From positions 1 to 38,288 of the forward strand of contig JANXYP010000375.1 in the NCBI GenBank assembly GCA_025355955.1: DNA of 38,288 nucleotides, written 5' to 3'. A program made the translations under genes and the position numbers. The notes under the pieces are model-generated. The model was not told the DNA's origin and searched no databases. It saw nothing but the letters and a program-made list of their open reading frames with translations. The stretch is from Chloroflexota bacterium (GTDB lineage Bacteria > Chloroflexota > Chloroflexia > QHBQ01). Below are positions 22,179 to 30,906 of this stretch, piece after piece; the stretch's first letter is position 1; the number at the start of each line of letters is the position of its first letter.

Positions 22179-24704
22179 CTAATGATGGCGGCGCACTCCC
22201 AGCACCACCACGCTGAGGAGCAGCGCGGCAGCGAAGGTGGAGGCAACCAGGATCATCGCGGTGTACGGGTCGCTTCTGCTGGTAGGGTGGCTAGGCGGGG
22301 TGGTGGGTGGCACGGTAGCGGCGATAGGTGTCGGCGGGGTGGTAGGGTTGGCAACTGGCGTGGTAGCGACAGTGGGGTTGGCCGCCGGGGTAAGCGCGGG
22401 CAGCGGCTTGCCGTCGTCGGTGATGGCATAGGCATGGCCGCCGAGGATGACAATGAGGCGGCTGCCAGCGGCGAGGTAATGCGCGTTGCGCGGGTCAGCC
22501 GCCAGCAGTTTGTTGTATTCGTCGCTGCCGAAAGTAATGTTGGTCAAGGTCATGGTTTCGACATAGGTAGTGTCAATCAGCACCCCATTGCGGAGCAGGA
22601 AGGTCTTGTCGGCAGCATACTGGATGGGCGCGGCAGATGCCTGCGTATTGTTGGCGCTATAGCCAGGCTGACCGGCCACCGTCGCGGTCATCGCCATCGC
22701 CATTGGCGCGCTCTGTGCGCTACGCAAGCTGTTGTTGGCCTGACTCTGAGCCACGCCAGCCGCGCCGTAGGCTGGCGCGTTCTGTATCTGGTTGCTAAAC
22801 TGGTTAGTGGCATCAGTCTTACCCTGCTGGTTGAAAACATCGCTATCGTTGCGTACCAGGAAGCTGGTGTAGGGGGTGAGGATGCCGTAGCGGGTGGAGA
22901 GGTCGACCACTTCACTGACCAACTCCTGGCTTTCACCGTTCTGGCGGATCTGGCTAAGGAGATAGCCGACCTTGCGGGTGGCCCATAGACGCGGGCTATA
23001 GACGGCGGCAGGGTTGAAGCCAGTCGAGTTGGGGCCAGCGAAGTCGAGGTTGGCGAACTTGTAACTCTGCTGCTGGCCGTTGACCACGCCGGAGACGGTC
23101 ACGGTGGCCGCGCCGGGGTTGTTGTAGCGGCCAGTAAGCACTACCTGGCTGCCGATGAACAGGTCGGGCAGCGGCTGGGGGTAGAGTTCGCTGACGTTGG
23201 TTTGACCCCAATCAATGCTGACATTGGTAAGCAGCGGCTGGCTGACCTTGGTGTAGAAGCTACTGACCGCCGCCTCGACATCCTCGCCGGGGCGAATGTA
23301 GGCGGATGCGCCGCCGTTGTCGTTGGCGAGCCTATCGAGCAGCACTGCGTTGACATCATCGCCGACCCCGAAGGTGAAGATGCGCGTGTGGGTCGCCGCT
23401 GCCTTCTGCTTGACGTTGGCGCTAATCTGGTTCAGGTCGGTGACACCGCTGGTTGGTTGCCCATCGGTGAGGAAGATGACCATTTGTGGGCGTGACTGGT
23501 CGGTGTTCTGCGCGGCAATGTCGAGGGCGTTGCCCAACGCTTGGTTGATGTCGGTGCCACCGCGCGATTGTAGGTTGCCGACCCATGCCTGGGCATCCGC
23601 CGCTTTGCTGGCGGGGAGCAGGCCGCTACTGTAGGGGTCTAGCTGGTCGTCGAAGGCCAGCACGGCGAAGCGATCGCCCTGGTTCAGCTTGCCCAGCACC
23701 TGCTGCAAGGCCGAGCGGGCCTGGGCGATCTTCTCGCCCGCCATGCTGCCACTGATGTCAATTACCAGGATCACATCCTTGTTTACTACCTTGTCGCTGG
23801 CAGCGGTGGTGGGCGGGGTGAGCAGCAGCACGAAGTAGCCATTGCTGCCGCTGGAGTCGCTGGCATCGAGGTAACTGATCAGGTTGGCGCTGAGGGGCGC
23901 GCTGCTGACCGAATAATCCAGCACGAAGTCGGTGTCCTCCGCCGCGCTGCCAGTCTGGAAACTGACGGTTGCGCCATGCTCGTCGCGCTGGCTGATGCCT
24001 ACCTGGTGGCTGGGCGAGTAGATGGCGCGCAGCGGATCCTTGCTGCTGATCTTGACGGTGACTGAAGCGTTGGCAGGCATGGCGTTGCTGAGGCGTGACG
24101 CGCCCAAGGGGTAGGTGTATTGCACCAGGCCGTTCGCCTGCTGCGGCAGGGCCATGGTGTACTCAAGCTCGATAATGCGCTGGCCGTGCGCGGGGATGGG
24201 GTAGAGGTTGGCCTGGAAAGCGTCACCGCCGGTGTACTGCAATAGGGCGGGGTCACGATGCTGGTTGACGTAGGTCTGGTATATGTTCTTCGCATCACTG
24301 GCAGCGAGGATCTGCGCGGCCAGCTTCTGACCGTCCACGGTCATAGTGAAGCCGCTAATCGCCTGCTTGCTGCCGAGCGGCAGGGGGAAGTAGTAGCTGC
24401 CTTCCACCGCCCGATCGCTGTTGTTGAGGTAGGTTTGCTTCAGGTGGGTGGTGGCGATCTGGTCGGTGATGGTCACATCGACGCGATGGTCGGTGAGCTG
24501 CAGCGCGTATGTGGGCTGCGGCGGCGGGTTGGGACAATCGGGCGCGGGGCAAAGCTGATTAGACTGGCACGGTGGCGGGCAGGGAACTTGCTGGGCGAAG
24601 GCCCTGCCGATGAACGGCTGGGCCAGGGTCAGGCCGATAACCATGAAGGTGACGAGCAGAGCGACAAGCGGTCGCGGGCGGCTAAAGTTGAATTGGCGAG
24701 ACAT
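22179..24704 (-). CDS. Exported VIT and VWA domain protein with C-terminal membrane anchor
   Basis: 841 residues. ATG 24704 is chosen because AAAGGA lies eight bases upstream and a signal sequence follows (RPLVALLVTFMVIGLTLAQ ... AFAQQ); the frame is open to 24839. After a Cys/Pro-rich segment (41-62, four Cys) comes a VIT domain (about 66-195) with TTHLKQTYLNNSDRAVEGSYYFPLP and ANLYPIPAHGQRIIELEY. The VWA domain spans about 309-490, with a complete metal-ion-dependent adhesion site: D316, S318 and S320 in DISGS, T384 in RGGTD and D414 in LTDGQP. The VIT plus VWA order is that of inter-alpha-trypsin-inhibitor heavy-chain relatives. A Thr/Pro stalk and a final transmembrane helix with an RRHH tail anchor it facing outward. 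Likely adhesive or matrix-binding; the ligand is unknown. Confidence 0.9.
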   Translation of the reverse strand: MSRQFNFSRPRPLVALLVTFMVIGLTLAQPFIGRAFAQQVPCPPPCQSNQLCPAPDCPNPPPQPTYALQLTDHRVDVTITDQIATTHLKQTYLNNSDRAVEGSYYFPLPLGSKQAISGFTMTVDGQKLAAQILAASDAKNIYQTYVNQHRDPALLQYTGGDAFQANLYPIPAHGQRIIELEYTMALPQQANGLVQYTYPLGASRLSNAMPANASVTVKISSKDPLRAIYSPSHQVGISQRDEHGATVSFQTGSAAEDTDFVLDYSVSSAPLSANLISYLDASDSSGSNGYFVLLLTPPTTAASDKVVNKDVILVIDISGSMAGEKIAQARSALQQVLGKLNQGDRFAVLAFDDQLDPYSSGLLPASKAADAQAWVGNLQSRGGTDINQALGNALDIAAQNTDQSRPQMVIFLTDGQPTSGVTDLNQISANVKQKAAATHTRIFTFGVGDDVNAVLLDRLANDNGGASAYIRPGEDVEAAVSSFYTKVSQPLLTNVSIDWGQTNVSELYPQPLPDLFIGSQVVLTGRYNNPGAATVTVSGVVNGQQQSYKFANLDFAGPNSTGFNPAAVYSPRLWATRKVGYLLSQIRQNGESQELVSEVVDLSTRYGILTPYTSFLVRNDSDVFNQQGKTDATNQFSNQIQNAPAYGAAGVAQSQANNSLRSAQSAPMAMAMTATVAGQPGYSANNTQASAAPIQYAADKTFLLRNGVLIDTTYVETMTLTNITFGSDEYNKLLAADPRNAHYLAAGSRLIVILGGHAYAITDDGKPLPALTPAANPTVATTPVANPTTPPTPIAATVPPTTPPSHPTSRSDPYTAMILVASTFAAALLLSVVVLGVRRHH

Positions 24705-24868
24705 TGCAGTATTCCTTTCGGCAAGCCTGGCTTGATCGCGCAGGCTGATGTTGGCAGGCGGGTGAGATTGGTCGATATTTGCGCGCTGCTTGATAGACGA
24801 AAGGAGCAGGTGGATTGTTCCCGCCAGTTTAACTGCCAATGTTATGTAAAATTGATCGGCCGTAGCTA

Positions 24869-24897
24869 TTGTATAACCGCCGCGATAATGATATAAT
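24869..24897 (+). promoter_or_regulatory. Promoter of the TPR membrane protein gene
   Basis: TTGTAT at 24869-24874, 17 bases, TATAAT at 24892-24897. The -10 is perfect and the -35 weak. A degraded GGGCGAAC-type stem-loop lies in the leader at about 24915-24938. Confidence 0.5.
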
Positions 24898-24957
24898 TAT
24901 GACAAGTTAATGTACGGGCGAACTGCGGTTCACCCGACGCGATGAGGAGGAATGCGG

Positions 24958-26640
24958 GTGGACGAACAGGCCAGAGCCAGTTTGATGCGCGAGGGCATCG
25001 CAGCGGCGCAACAGGGGCAGCGCGAACAAGCCTACCAGTTGTTCAGCCAGTTGACTGCGGACGATAACAACAACGCCAATGCCTGGATCTGGCTGTCGGC
25101 CACCAGCGACGACCCCGACGAAGCGCTGGCCGCCGCCCACCACGCGCTGACCCTGGAGCCGAACAACGAGTTCGCGCAGCAGGCCGAACGATTTGCGCTC
25201 CAGGCTCAGGAGGAACGCAGCCAGAGCGAACCCGCTGCCACCACCCAGCAGGCACAGGCCGAGAACGCCGCTGAGGCGACTGCTGCTGCCACTACGGCGC
25301 TACCAGCGGCAACGCAGACCGACCGCAGCCTGATCCCGCCATTCCTAACCCAGGAGATGGCCGCTCAGAACCCCCCACCCGCAACCGTCACGCCAGTGAC
25401 CACCCGCCCCTCCCGCAGTTTCACCTCGCGGTTGGAGGAGCGCACTGCGGTGAAGGCCGATCAACGTGAGATCGATGCGGCACGGCGCAGGCAAACCCTG
25501 ACGACGCTGGCTATCGTGCTGGCGGCCCTGCTGGTGCTGGCCGCAGTCATCTACCTGGTCTACACCCAGATCGGCAGCCAGGGCAACAATTCGCACACCG
25601 CTCAGGCTGAGGCTACGGCCACGCCGTTGCCCTCGCCGACTAATATCCCCGCAATGCTGCGCGTGACTGCGACAGTGCTGGCTCAGGCGAACGCTACCGC
25701 CACCGCCGCCGCCGATGTCCTCGATGTTACTGCAACTGCCGTGGCGCAGGCGCAGGTGAACGCGCAGCAGACTTTCACTGCCCAGACCTTCCCCACCGCT
25801 GTTCCTGGCCCAGCCCTGCTTGCCTACAACCAGGGGCTGGATGCTTACAACCGCCAGCAGTACCCCCAGGCTGCCGCCGCACTCGAGCAGGCCGTGCAGA
25901 TCGACCGTCACTCCGTCCTTGCCAATTACTATCTGGGCCTGACCGACCTGCAACTGGCCCAGGCTCCGATCGGCCAGAACGCGGCGCTGACACCTACGCT
26001 GGCAACCGCGCTAACCAGCAGCACAACTACACCAATCAGCAGCCCAGCCATCCCCATTAGCGGCACAACCACACCGATCAGTGGCACGACAGCGCCCTCC
26101 GCTGCCGCCTCATCCAGCGCCGACTACTATGCGCGGGCAATAAGCGCCTTCCGCAATGTAACCTCACTGGCTCCTAATTGGGCGGGTGGCTATGCGGGAC
26201 TGGCCGACACCTACCTGCGCCAGGGTCGCTACGCCGACGCGCTGACCTACGCGCAGCAGGCGGTCAACCTCGACAATGGTCGCCCCGAATATTACCTGCT
26301 GCTGGGCAGGATCTATGACGGCCTGGGCCGCCGCGCTGAAGCGAAGGCAGCCTACGATGCCGCCGCTGGTCTGGCCCCACCCATCCCTGGCGCGACTCCA
26401 TTCCCCACCCCGACTAATGCCCCGCCTATCCCTACCACCCCGCCCGTGCCTGCCACTGCCACTCCCGCGTCAGGCGAAGCGAGCGCAACTGCACTCGCCC
26501 CCACGGCACCACCCGCTTCCGCCGACCCGCAGCCGCCGACCGCCACACCGCAATCGGCAGCGCCGCAATTGGCCGTGCCTACTCCTACCTCCGCTGGCAT
26601 GGTGATAACTGTGGTTGTTCCCTTATCTCTAATTTGGTAA
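24958..26640 (+). CDS. Membrane protein with TPR-like repeats on both sides of one helix
   Basis: 560 residues from GTG 24958, which has AGGAGG seven bases upstream. The ATG at 24952 in the same frame is too close to that site. The N-terminal part (about 1-85) is a cytoplasmic TPR-like helical pair (EGIAAAQQGQREQAYQLFSQLTADD; ALAAAHHALTLEPNN). A low-complexity linker and a charged segment lead to one transmembrane helix (about 180-203). Outside are Ala/Thr-rich sequence, further TPRs (YNQGLDAYNRQQYPQAAAALEQAVQIDRH; GYAGLADTYLRQGRYADALTYAQQAVNLD; LLGRIYDGLGRRAEAKAAYDAAAGL), a Thr/Ser insert with ISGTTTP repeats and a Pro-rich tail. Probably a scaffold; the partner is unknown. It is divergent from the VIT-VWA gene. 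Confidence 0.8.
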   Translation: MDEQARASLMREGIAAAQQGQREQAYQLFSQLTADDNNNANAWIWLSATSDDPDEALAAAHHALTLEPNNEFAQQAERFALQAQEERSQSEPAATTQQAQAENAAEATAAATTALPAATQTDRSLIPPFLTQEMAAQNPPPATVTPVTTRPSRSFTSRLEERTAVKADQREIDAARRRQTLTTLAIVLAALLVLAAVIYLVYTQIGSQGNNSHTAQAEATATPLPSPTNIPAMLRVTATVLAQANATATAAADVLDVTATAVAQAQVNAQQTFTAQTFPTAVPGPALLAYNQGLDAYNRQQYPQAAAALEQAVQIDRHSVLANYYLGLTDLQLAQAPIGQNAALTPTLATALTSSTTTPISSPAIPISGTTTPISGTTAPSAAASSSADYYARAISAFRNVTSLAPNWAGGYAGLADTYLRQGRYADALTYAQQAVNLDNGRPEYYLLLGRIYDGLGRRAEAKAAYDAAAGLAPPIPGATPFPTPTNAPPIPTTPPVPATATPASGEASATALAPTAPPASADPQPPTATPQSAAPQLAVPTPTSAGMVITVVVPLSLIW

Positions 26641-26674
26641 GGTGCTGGTAAGGTATTTAGCCTCAGATTGGCCC

Positions 26675-26703
26675 TTGCACCTGGTAGTAAATGGGTGTAT
26701 AAT
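26675..26703 (+). promoter_or_regulatory. Promoter of the small helical protein gene
   Basis: TTGCAC at 26675-26680, a 17-base spacer and a perfect TATAAT at 26698-26703. The predicted leader of about 125 bases contains the hairpin at 26728-26755. Confidence 0.55.
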
Positions 26704-26727
26704 AGGCGCAGAAACATAAAGCGAAAT

Positions 26728-26755
26728 TGGTTGCGTGGCCGCTGCTACGCAACCA
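26728..26755 (+). other. Leader hairpin TGGTTGCGT / ACGCAACCA
   Basis: A 9-bp perfect stem with a 10-base loop, followed by CATTTG. It may be a weak terminator for the TPR gene or a regulatory hairpin in the leader of the next gene; the sequence alone does not decide. Confidence 0.4.
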
Positions 26756-26836
26756 CATTTGTCGCCTACGTATGGTTTAATCAGCGAAAATTGATTCAAA
26801 ATTACAATGATAGAATTGGGAAAGGGAGCCACGACC

Positions 26837-27133
26837 ATGCCATTCAGTGAACCGCTCTATTCAGCTGATCATATCGAAGAAGTACGCAAGATTGGGCGCA
26901 TTGCCACCCTGCTCAACGAGCTACGCGCCGAGTACGAGGCGCGGCGGCGCGGTGAGACGCTCGATCAGATGCTGGAGCGTATCAACGACCTATGCCAGCT
27001 ACGCACCAGCCTCAGCGAGACGCTGGAGCAGGACCGCCGCGAACACGAGCAGAACGGCGGATTAACCCAACATAAGTTGAGAAACAAATGCGCCCTTGTG
27101 GGGCGCATTTGCTTTGCTTGGCAAGGCCAGTAA
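26837..27133 (+). CDS. Small charged, helical hypothetical protein
   Basis: 98 residues from ATG 26837, which has AAGGGAG eight bases upstream (an earlier in-frame ATG at 26807 lacks a site). Not recognised. Residues 8-75 are strongly charged and predicted helical (HIEEVRKIGRIATLLNELRAEYEARRRGETLDQMLERIND), with heptad-like leucines that suggest a short coiled coil. The frame has no stop before the terminator at 27085-27117 and runs through it, so the last 20 residues (containing NKCALVGRICFAWQGQ) look like read-through sequence. A stop at 27063 in the next frame hints at a 3' frameshift. Confidence 0.6.
   Translation: MPFSEPLYSADHIEEVRKIGRIATLLNELRAEYEARRRGETLDQMLERINDLCQLRTSLSETLEQDRREHEQNGGLTQHKLRNKCALVGRICFAWQGQ
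27085..27117 (+). terminator. Rho-independent terminator of the small helical protein gene
   Basis: CAAATGCGCCC / GGGCGCATTTG, an 11-bp perfect stem with a five-base loop, followed by CTTTGCTT. It lies inside the open frame of the preceding gene. Confidence 0.7.
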
Positions 27134-27281
27134 TACCAAATCGCTGAGGAGAGGACGTAACTCATGTAGGGGCGGGTTGCGGCCGCCCTGACCCAATTTA
27201 TATTAATTCGCCGAACAGAGAGTGGGTTATCCGTAGGGGCGCAGATCTATCGCACCCTTCCGCTTTATAGTAGCTGATTGC
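27134..27281. repeat. Repeat-derived spacer
   Basis: Holds a taatacca-type end, a GTAGGGGCGGGTTGCGGCCGCCC variant of the stem-loop at about 27166-27190, an aattcgccgaa end and a further GTAGGGGCG fragment at 27231. No gene is seen. Confidence 0.5.
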
Positions 27282-28118
27282 TTACGGCGCGGTGCCACCG
27301 GAGACATCGAGTAGGGTCGCGCTGATCATGGCACGGTCGGGGGCAGGGTCGGCCAGCAGGTAGAGGATCATACCCAACCCCAGGTGCGCCGCGCTGCTGG
27401 TATCTTCGGGCTTAACCCTGGCGACGGTATTGACCTGAAAGCGAAGGGTGGCGCCAATGCTGTTCTGCATCGTGACGACCTGCCCAGGCCTGGCAGCGGC
27501 GAACAGCGCGGCGTTGGCCTGGCTATACGGGATGCCGACGACATAGGGCAAAGCGGTGGTCGGCAGCCAACTGGCTCTGGCCGGGTCGGGGTTGAACTGC
27601 CACGTGGGGCTGACGGCGGTCGCCGCTTCCACCGTAAAGCTGACCTTGCCCAGCTGTAGGATGCGCGGCGCGGCCACGATCAGGGTGGCGACCGGCGCAG
27701 GGGTCGCAGCGGCATTGCCGCTGGCAGTGGCACTGGCGATAGTGGCGCTGGCAGTAATGGCAACAGTGGGCGAAGCGGTGATCAGCACGGTAGTAACCGC
27801 GTTAGTCGGCGAGATGATTGGCGTGATTACCGACGGTGGGGTGGGCGAGGGATTAAACAGCGCCACCGCCGATGGCTCGGCGGTGGCGGTGACGGTCACA
27901 GTGGTGATGCCAGTCTGAGTGCCGGGCGGCGCTGGTGGGTCGCCCAGGTTGCCACCGCTGGGATAGAAGAGCAGGAAATAGAGCAGCAGCGCGGCAACCA
28001 CCAGGGAGAGGCCGAGTGGCCAGAGGTAGTTGCGCCGAGGCGCGAGCGGGATTGGCTGCGGCTCTACTACTTCCGCTGCGTCAACCGTATTATGGCCGCT
28101 ATGGGCATCATGGCTCAC
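27282..28118 (-). CDS. Membrane-anchored protein with a sortase-like domain lacking catalytic Cys and His
   Basis: 278 residues, GTG start with GGAGGAGGA upstream. A cytoplasmic N-terminus with two prolines before LAPRRN, one transmembrane helix (31-52), a Pro/Thr/Ala-rich stalk (53-150) and a C-terminal beta-rich domain (151-272). The domain order resembles class E/F-type sortases: LQLGKVSFTVEAA, then ASWLP, LPYVVGIPYS (where sortases have GH), RPGQVVTM, LRFQVNTV and LGMILYLLADPAPDRAMISATL (where sortases have TLxTC and a downstream Arg). In this reading the Cys is Ala256 and the His is Ile196, with R262 kept. The match is by pattern only, so it may be an unrelated beta-barrel. It follows the PPC-domain gene on the same strand. 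Confidence 0.6.
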   Translation of the reverse strand: MSHDAHSGHNTVDAAEVVEPQPIPLAPRRNYLWPLGLSLVVAALLLYFLLFYPSGGNLGDPPAPPGTQTGITTVTVTATAEPSAVALFNPSPTPPSVITPIISPTNAVTTVLITASPTVAITASATIASATASGNAAATPAPVATLIVAAPRILQLGKVSFTVEAATAVSPTWQFNPDPARASWLPTTALPYVVGIPYSQANAALFAAARPGQVVTMQNSIGATLRFQVNTVARVKPEDTSSAAHLGLGMILYLLADPAPDRAMISATLLDVSGGTAP

Positions 28119-28164
28119 AAGTTTCCTCCTCCTCCAAAGTTTGTCTCACCTGATTAGCTTAATT

Positions 28165-28260
28165 CCGCACTCCCCCACCCAGCCTCCCTCTTTGGAGAGG
28201 GGTCTCAGGCTTTGACCCTGCCGCACTCCCCCGCCCAGCCTCCCCCTTTGGAGAGGGGTC
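28165..28260. repeat. 40-bp direct repeat x2 between the PPC gene and the sortase-like gene
   Basis: Copies at 28165-28204 and 28221-28260, CCGCACTCCCCC...GGAGAGGGGTC, each with a CTCC...GGAG hairpin related to the repeats in the kinase gene. The second copy touches the stop codon of the upstream gene. Confidence 0.8.
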
Positions 28261-30406
28261 AAGGGATGCGCTGCGGCAGCACCGGCGGCGGCAGGGCGAT
28301 GCGCCATTCCATATTAGTCGCGGGCGCGTTACCTGCGTCATGAACCACGATACCGCTGAACAGGTCACGGACAATCCCCAGGTAAGGGATGCTGATGCGG
28401 TGATAGGCGTAGGGGATGACAATGCCCGCGCTGCTACCGCTGGCATCAGTAGTGACGTTCGCATCGAGCGTGCCATCGTCGGCGATGAAATCAACCTTCA
28501 GGTTGCCGATGCCTTCACCAGCGCTGGAGACCCCGCTGCCACTGCGGTCGACGAAAACGCGCACCGTGATGTCGGCCAGGGCGAGCGTATGGCCGGTGAT
28601 GGGGAAGCCAACCGCAGTTGGTTCGGCCTGGGTTGCGGTCGCGGTCGGACTGGGCTTGCCCGCGCCCGGCGTTAGCGGCACAGTCGCAGTCTCGGTTGGC
28701 AACGCGGTGGGCAGACCAGAGACAGGCGAAGTCGTGGGCAGAGTGGTTAGAATAGGTGCGGCGGTGAAAGTTGGCAAGGCCGAAGGGGTGACACTACCTA
28801 GCGGCTGCGCGGTAAAGGTGGGCAGCACCGTGCCGGTTGGCCCCTGAGTGGGCGCGAAGGTGGCCGGTGCGCCGCCCGGCACAGCCAGCAGGCTGAGGGT
28901 GTAGGTGCAGGCGGCGCAACCGACATTGCCATTATCCTTAATCTGCGCGTAGAACAGCCCATCCGCCACCGGGCTGAAGTCAATCCGCGAGGCAAGTGAG
29001 CCACCGGAGTCGTCATTATAAGCAACCGGCACTTTCAGCGACGAGTCAAACAGGTACATATAGGTATCCACCCCTGGCGCGAGGTTGGAGCTGAAGAGGC
29101 TGTAGGTCTTGCCCGACTTGGCAAAGAACTGCACCCAATCGGCATCGCCCGCAGGGCAGAAGCTGTGCAGCTGGGGGCTGTTGATCAAGATCAGACTGGC
29201 TGCCGCTGGCACGCCATCGTTCTCGTAGGTGTCGAGGCAAGTAGCCATGGTTGGCGCAGCAGTGGGCGATAGGGTAGCCGTCTGGCTGGGGCCAGGGGTA
29301 GTGGTCGGGGCGGCCCCGCCCGTTAGTTGCAGCGTGTAGCTATGGCCCAGCCCGCCGCCACCCGGTCGCGGGTCAAACACGGCTATATAATAAATGCCGG
29401 GAGAGTTGAAGATTTCGTTGGTCAGGCAGGAGGAGAGGTCGCCGGTGCCGGGGCAGTTGTCGTTCTCATCAATCAAGCGACGGCTGGTGTTGAAAAGCTG
29501 GATCTTAGTATCAGTGCCGATGGCAAGGTTCTTGGTGCTGATATTGTAGGCCACATCGGAGTTGGCGCTGAAGTAGACATAGTCAACATCACCGCTGAAA
29601 CTAGGGTCACCGGGATTGCAGAGGATGTGATTCTGCGACTCGCCAACCTGTATCTGCTTGGCGGTATCAAAGTTGTTGTCTGGTTCGTAGACATCGGAGC
29701 AGGCGGGGGTGGCAGTCGGCTGCGGTGAGCCGGTGGCAGTCACGCTGGGGGTGGGAGTAGTGGTGTCAGTGGCAGTGGTGGTAGCAGTGCCGGTGGGGGT
29801 AACCTGGGCGGTCTGCATAGCAGTGATGCTGTAAGCCCAGTCGGGGCCAAAGCCGCCCAGCGAACTCTTGTTTACCGTCAGCACATAGAAAGTGGCAGTA
29901 GTGGTCGGGGTGTAGACAATGCGGCTGGCACGGCCACCGCCGCCATTATCATCGGTAACTAGCGGATTGAGAGTGGCATCGTACAGAGTAATAATGGTAT
30001 CAGCCTGGTTGCCCAGGTTATAGGTATGGATATCGTAGACACCATATGCGAACAGGGTCATACTAACCCAGTCGCGATCGTTGTTGGGGTTATCGGCGCT
30101 CTGACAGAAGGTGTGATCCTGGCTCTGGCCGACGATCAAGAAGCTAGCCTGGGGTGGGGTGTTGTCCGGTTCAAAGAAATCGGTGCAGCCAGTGGGGGTG
30201 CTGGTCGGTGAGGGGGTGTCGGCGGGAGCTTGCGGCTTGCTGCTGACCTTGCTCTGGGCAGCAGGTGGGGCGGCGGGCGGCTGCACCGCAGACTGGCTGG
30301 GGGTAGCGCCTTGCGCGCCAACCACAGCGGCATTGTTGGACAGCACCGCTGTGCCAAGCAGGAGCATGGCACAAAACATCGCTAGCAGTGGGCCGATACG
30401 CTTCAT
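28259..30406 (-). CDS. Secreted protein with three PPC (pre-peptidase C-terminal-type) domains
   Basis: 715 residues from ATG 30406, with GAGGAG 12 bases upstream and a signal sequence (IGPLLAMFCAMLLLGTAVL). Three beta-sandwich domains of the bacterial PPC type, each opening with a Cys and D-x-Y/F-E-x-D: CTDFFEPDN (about 74), CSDVYEPDN (about 236) and CLDTYENDG (about 390), and containing DWV or DYV, DTxIxLY/LF and a DDNGGG or YNDDSGG turn. They are separated by Thr/Pro linkers. The C-terminal 120 residues (VGFPITGHTLALADITVRVFVDRSGSG onward) form a further beta domain. No peptidase domain is present. Likely an envelope or extracellular binding protein; it may be co-transcribed with the sortase-like gene. 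Confidence 0.88.
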   Translation of the reverse strand: MKRIGPLLAMFCAMLLLGTAVLSNNAAVVGAQGATPSQSAVQPPAAPPAAQSKVSSKPQAPADTPSPTSTPTGCTDFFEPDNTPPQASFLIVGQSQDHTFCQSADNPNNDRDWVSMTLFAYGVYDIHTYNLGNQADTIITLYDATLNPLVTDDNGGGGRASRIVYTPTTTATFYVLTVNKSSLGGFGPDWAYSITAMQTAQVTPTGTATTTATDTTTPTPSVTATGSPQPTATPACSDVYEPDNNFDTAKQIQVGESQNHILCNPGDPSFSGDVDYVYFSANSDVAYNISTKNLAIGTDTKIQLFNTSRRLIDENDNCPGTGDLSSCLTNEIFNSPGIYYIAVFDPRPGGGGLGHSYTLQLTGGAAPTTTPGPSQTATLSPTAAPTMATCLDTYENDGVPAAASLILINSPQLHSFCPAGDADWVQFFAKSGKTYSLFSSNLAPGVDTYMYLFDSSLKVPVAYNDDSGGSLASRIDFSPVADGLFYAQIKDNGNVGCAACTYTLSLLAVPGGAPATFAPTQGPTGTVLPTFTAQPLGSVTPSALPTFTAAPILTTLPTTSPVSGLPTALPTETATVPLTPGAGKPSPTATATQAEPTAVGFPITGHTLALADITVRVFVDRSGSGVSSAGEGIGNLKVDFIADDGTLDANVTTDASGSSAGIVIPYAYHRISIPYLGIVRDLFSGIVVHDAGNAPATNMEWRIALPPPVLPQRIP

Positions 30407-30490
30407 GGGCGAAACGGTCTCCTCTCGATCTGATCGGGAACAAAGTTGGAGCGGGCGGGGCAATGGTTATCACCTACTGCCGCGCGGCTT

Positions 30491-30520
30491 ATTATCGCAC
30501 ATCCCTGTCGCTTACGTCAA
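30491..30520 (-). promoter_or_regulatory. Promoter of the PPC-domain gene
   Basis: On the - strand, TTGACG (30520-30515), an 18-base spacer, GATAAT (30496-30491). The leader is about 80 bases. Confidence 0.65.
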
Positions 30521-30600
30521 GTTAGTAAGCGCAGTGATTGAAGTAGGAGCGGGTTGCATCCGTCCATAGGTATCAAAATAAGACGAAAGCCGCGCATGAT

Positions 30601-30750
30601 CCAGGGGGTTTAGGGGTAAGCCCCAGCTGCTCCAACTTATTTATGCTGCTAGTAAGCACCGCCCTGTACCCTGCCGCGCTGCCAAATATGCTGCCCAACC
30701 CCAACGTTACTGCCGGTCAGCAGCTGGGGGCTTACCCCCCAGACCCCCGG
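30601..30750. repeat. Inverted-repeat (MITE-like) element
   Basis: The left arm 30601-30633 and right arm 30718-30750 are imperfect inverted copies (AGCAGCTGGGG(G)CTTACCCC core), enclosing about 84 bases. The arm sequence is related to the left-edge element (114-145). The whole non-coding stretch 30521-30906 has no other supported feature. Short open frames across it are not convincing. Confidence 0.55.
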
Positions 30751-30906
30751 TAGCGCTTCATCGTTTTCGCTTATTTGATGCTTATGGGGTGGATTGTATC
30801 TGCCCTGGTTGGGTATGCAGGATGTGATGCACACCTAACGCCTATATATACAACGCGCCAGCGGGGCAGAAGGGTACAACAAAATCTGCCTGCAGCAGCA
30901 ATTTGC

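Noticed and set aside
22155-22988. 277-codon open frame on + opposite the VIT-VWA gene
   Set aside because: A Gly/Arg-rich shadow; the - strand protein is complete with signal peptide, VIT and VWA motifs.
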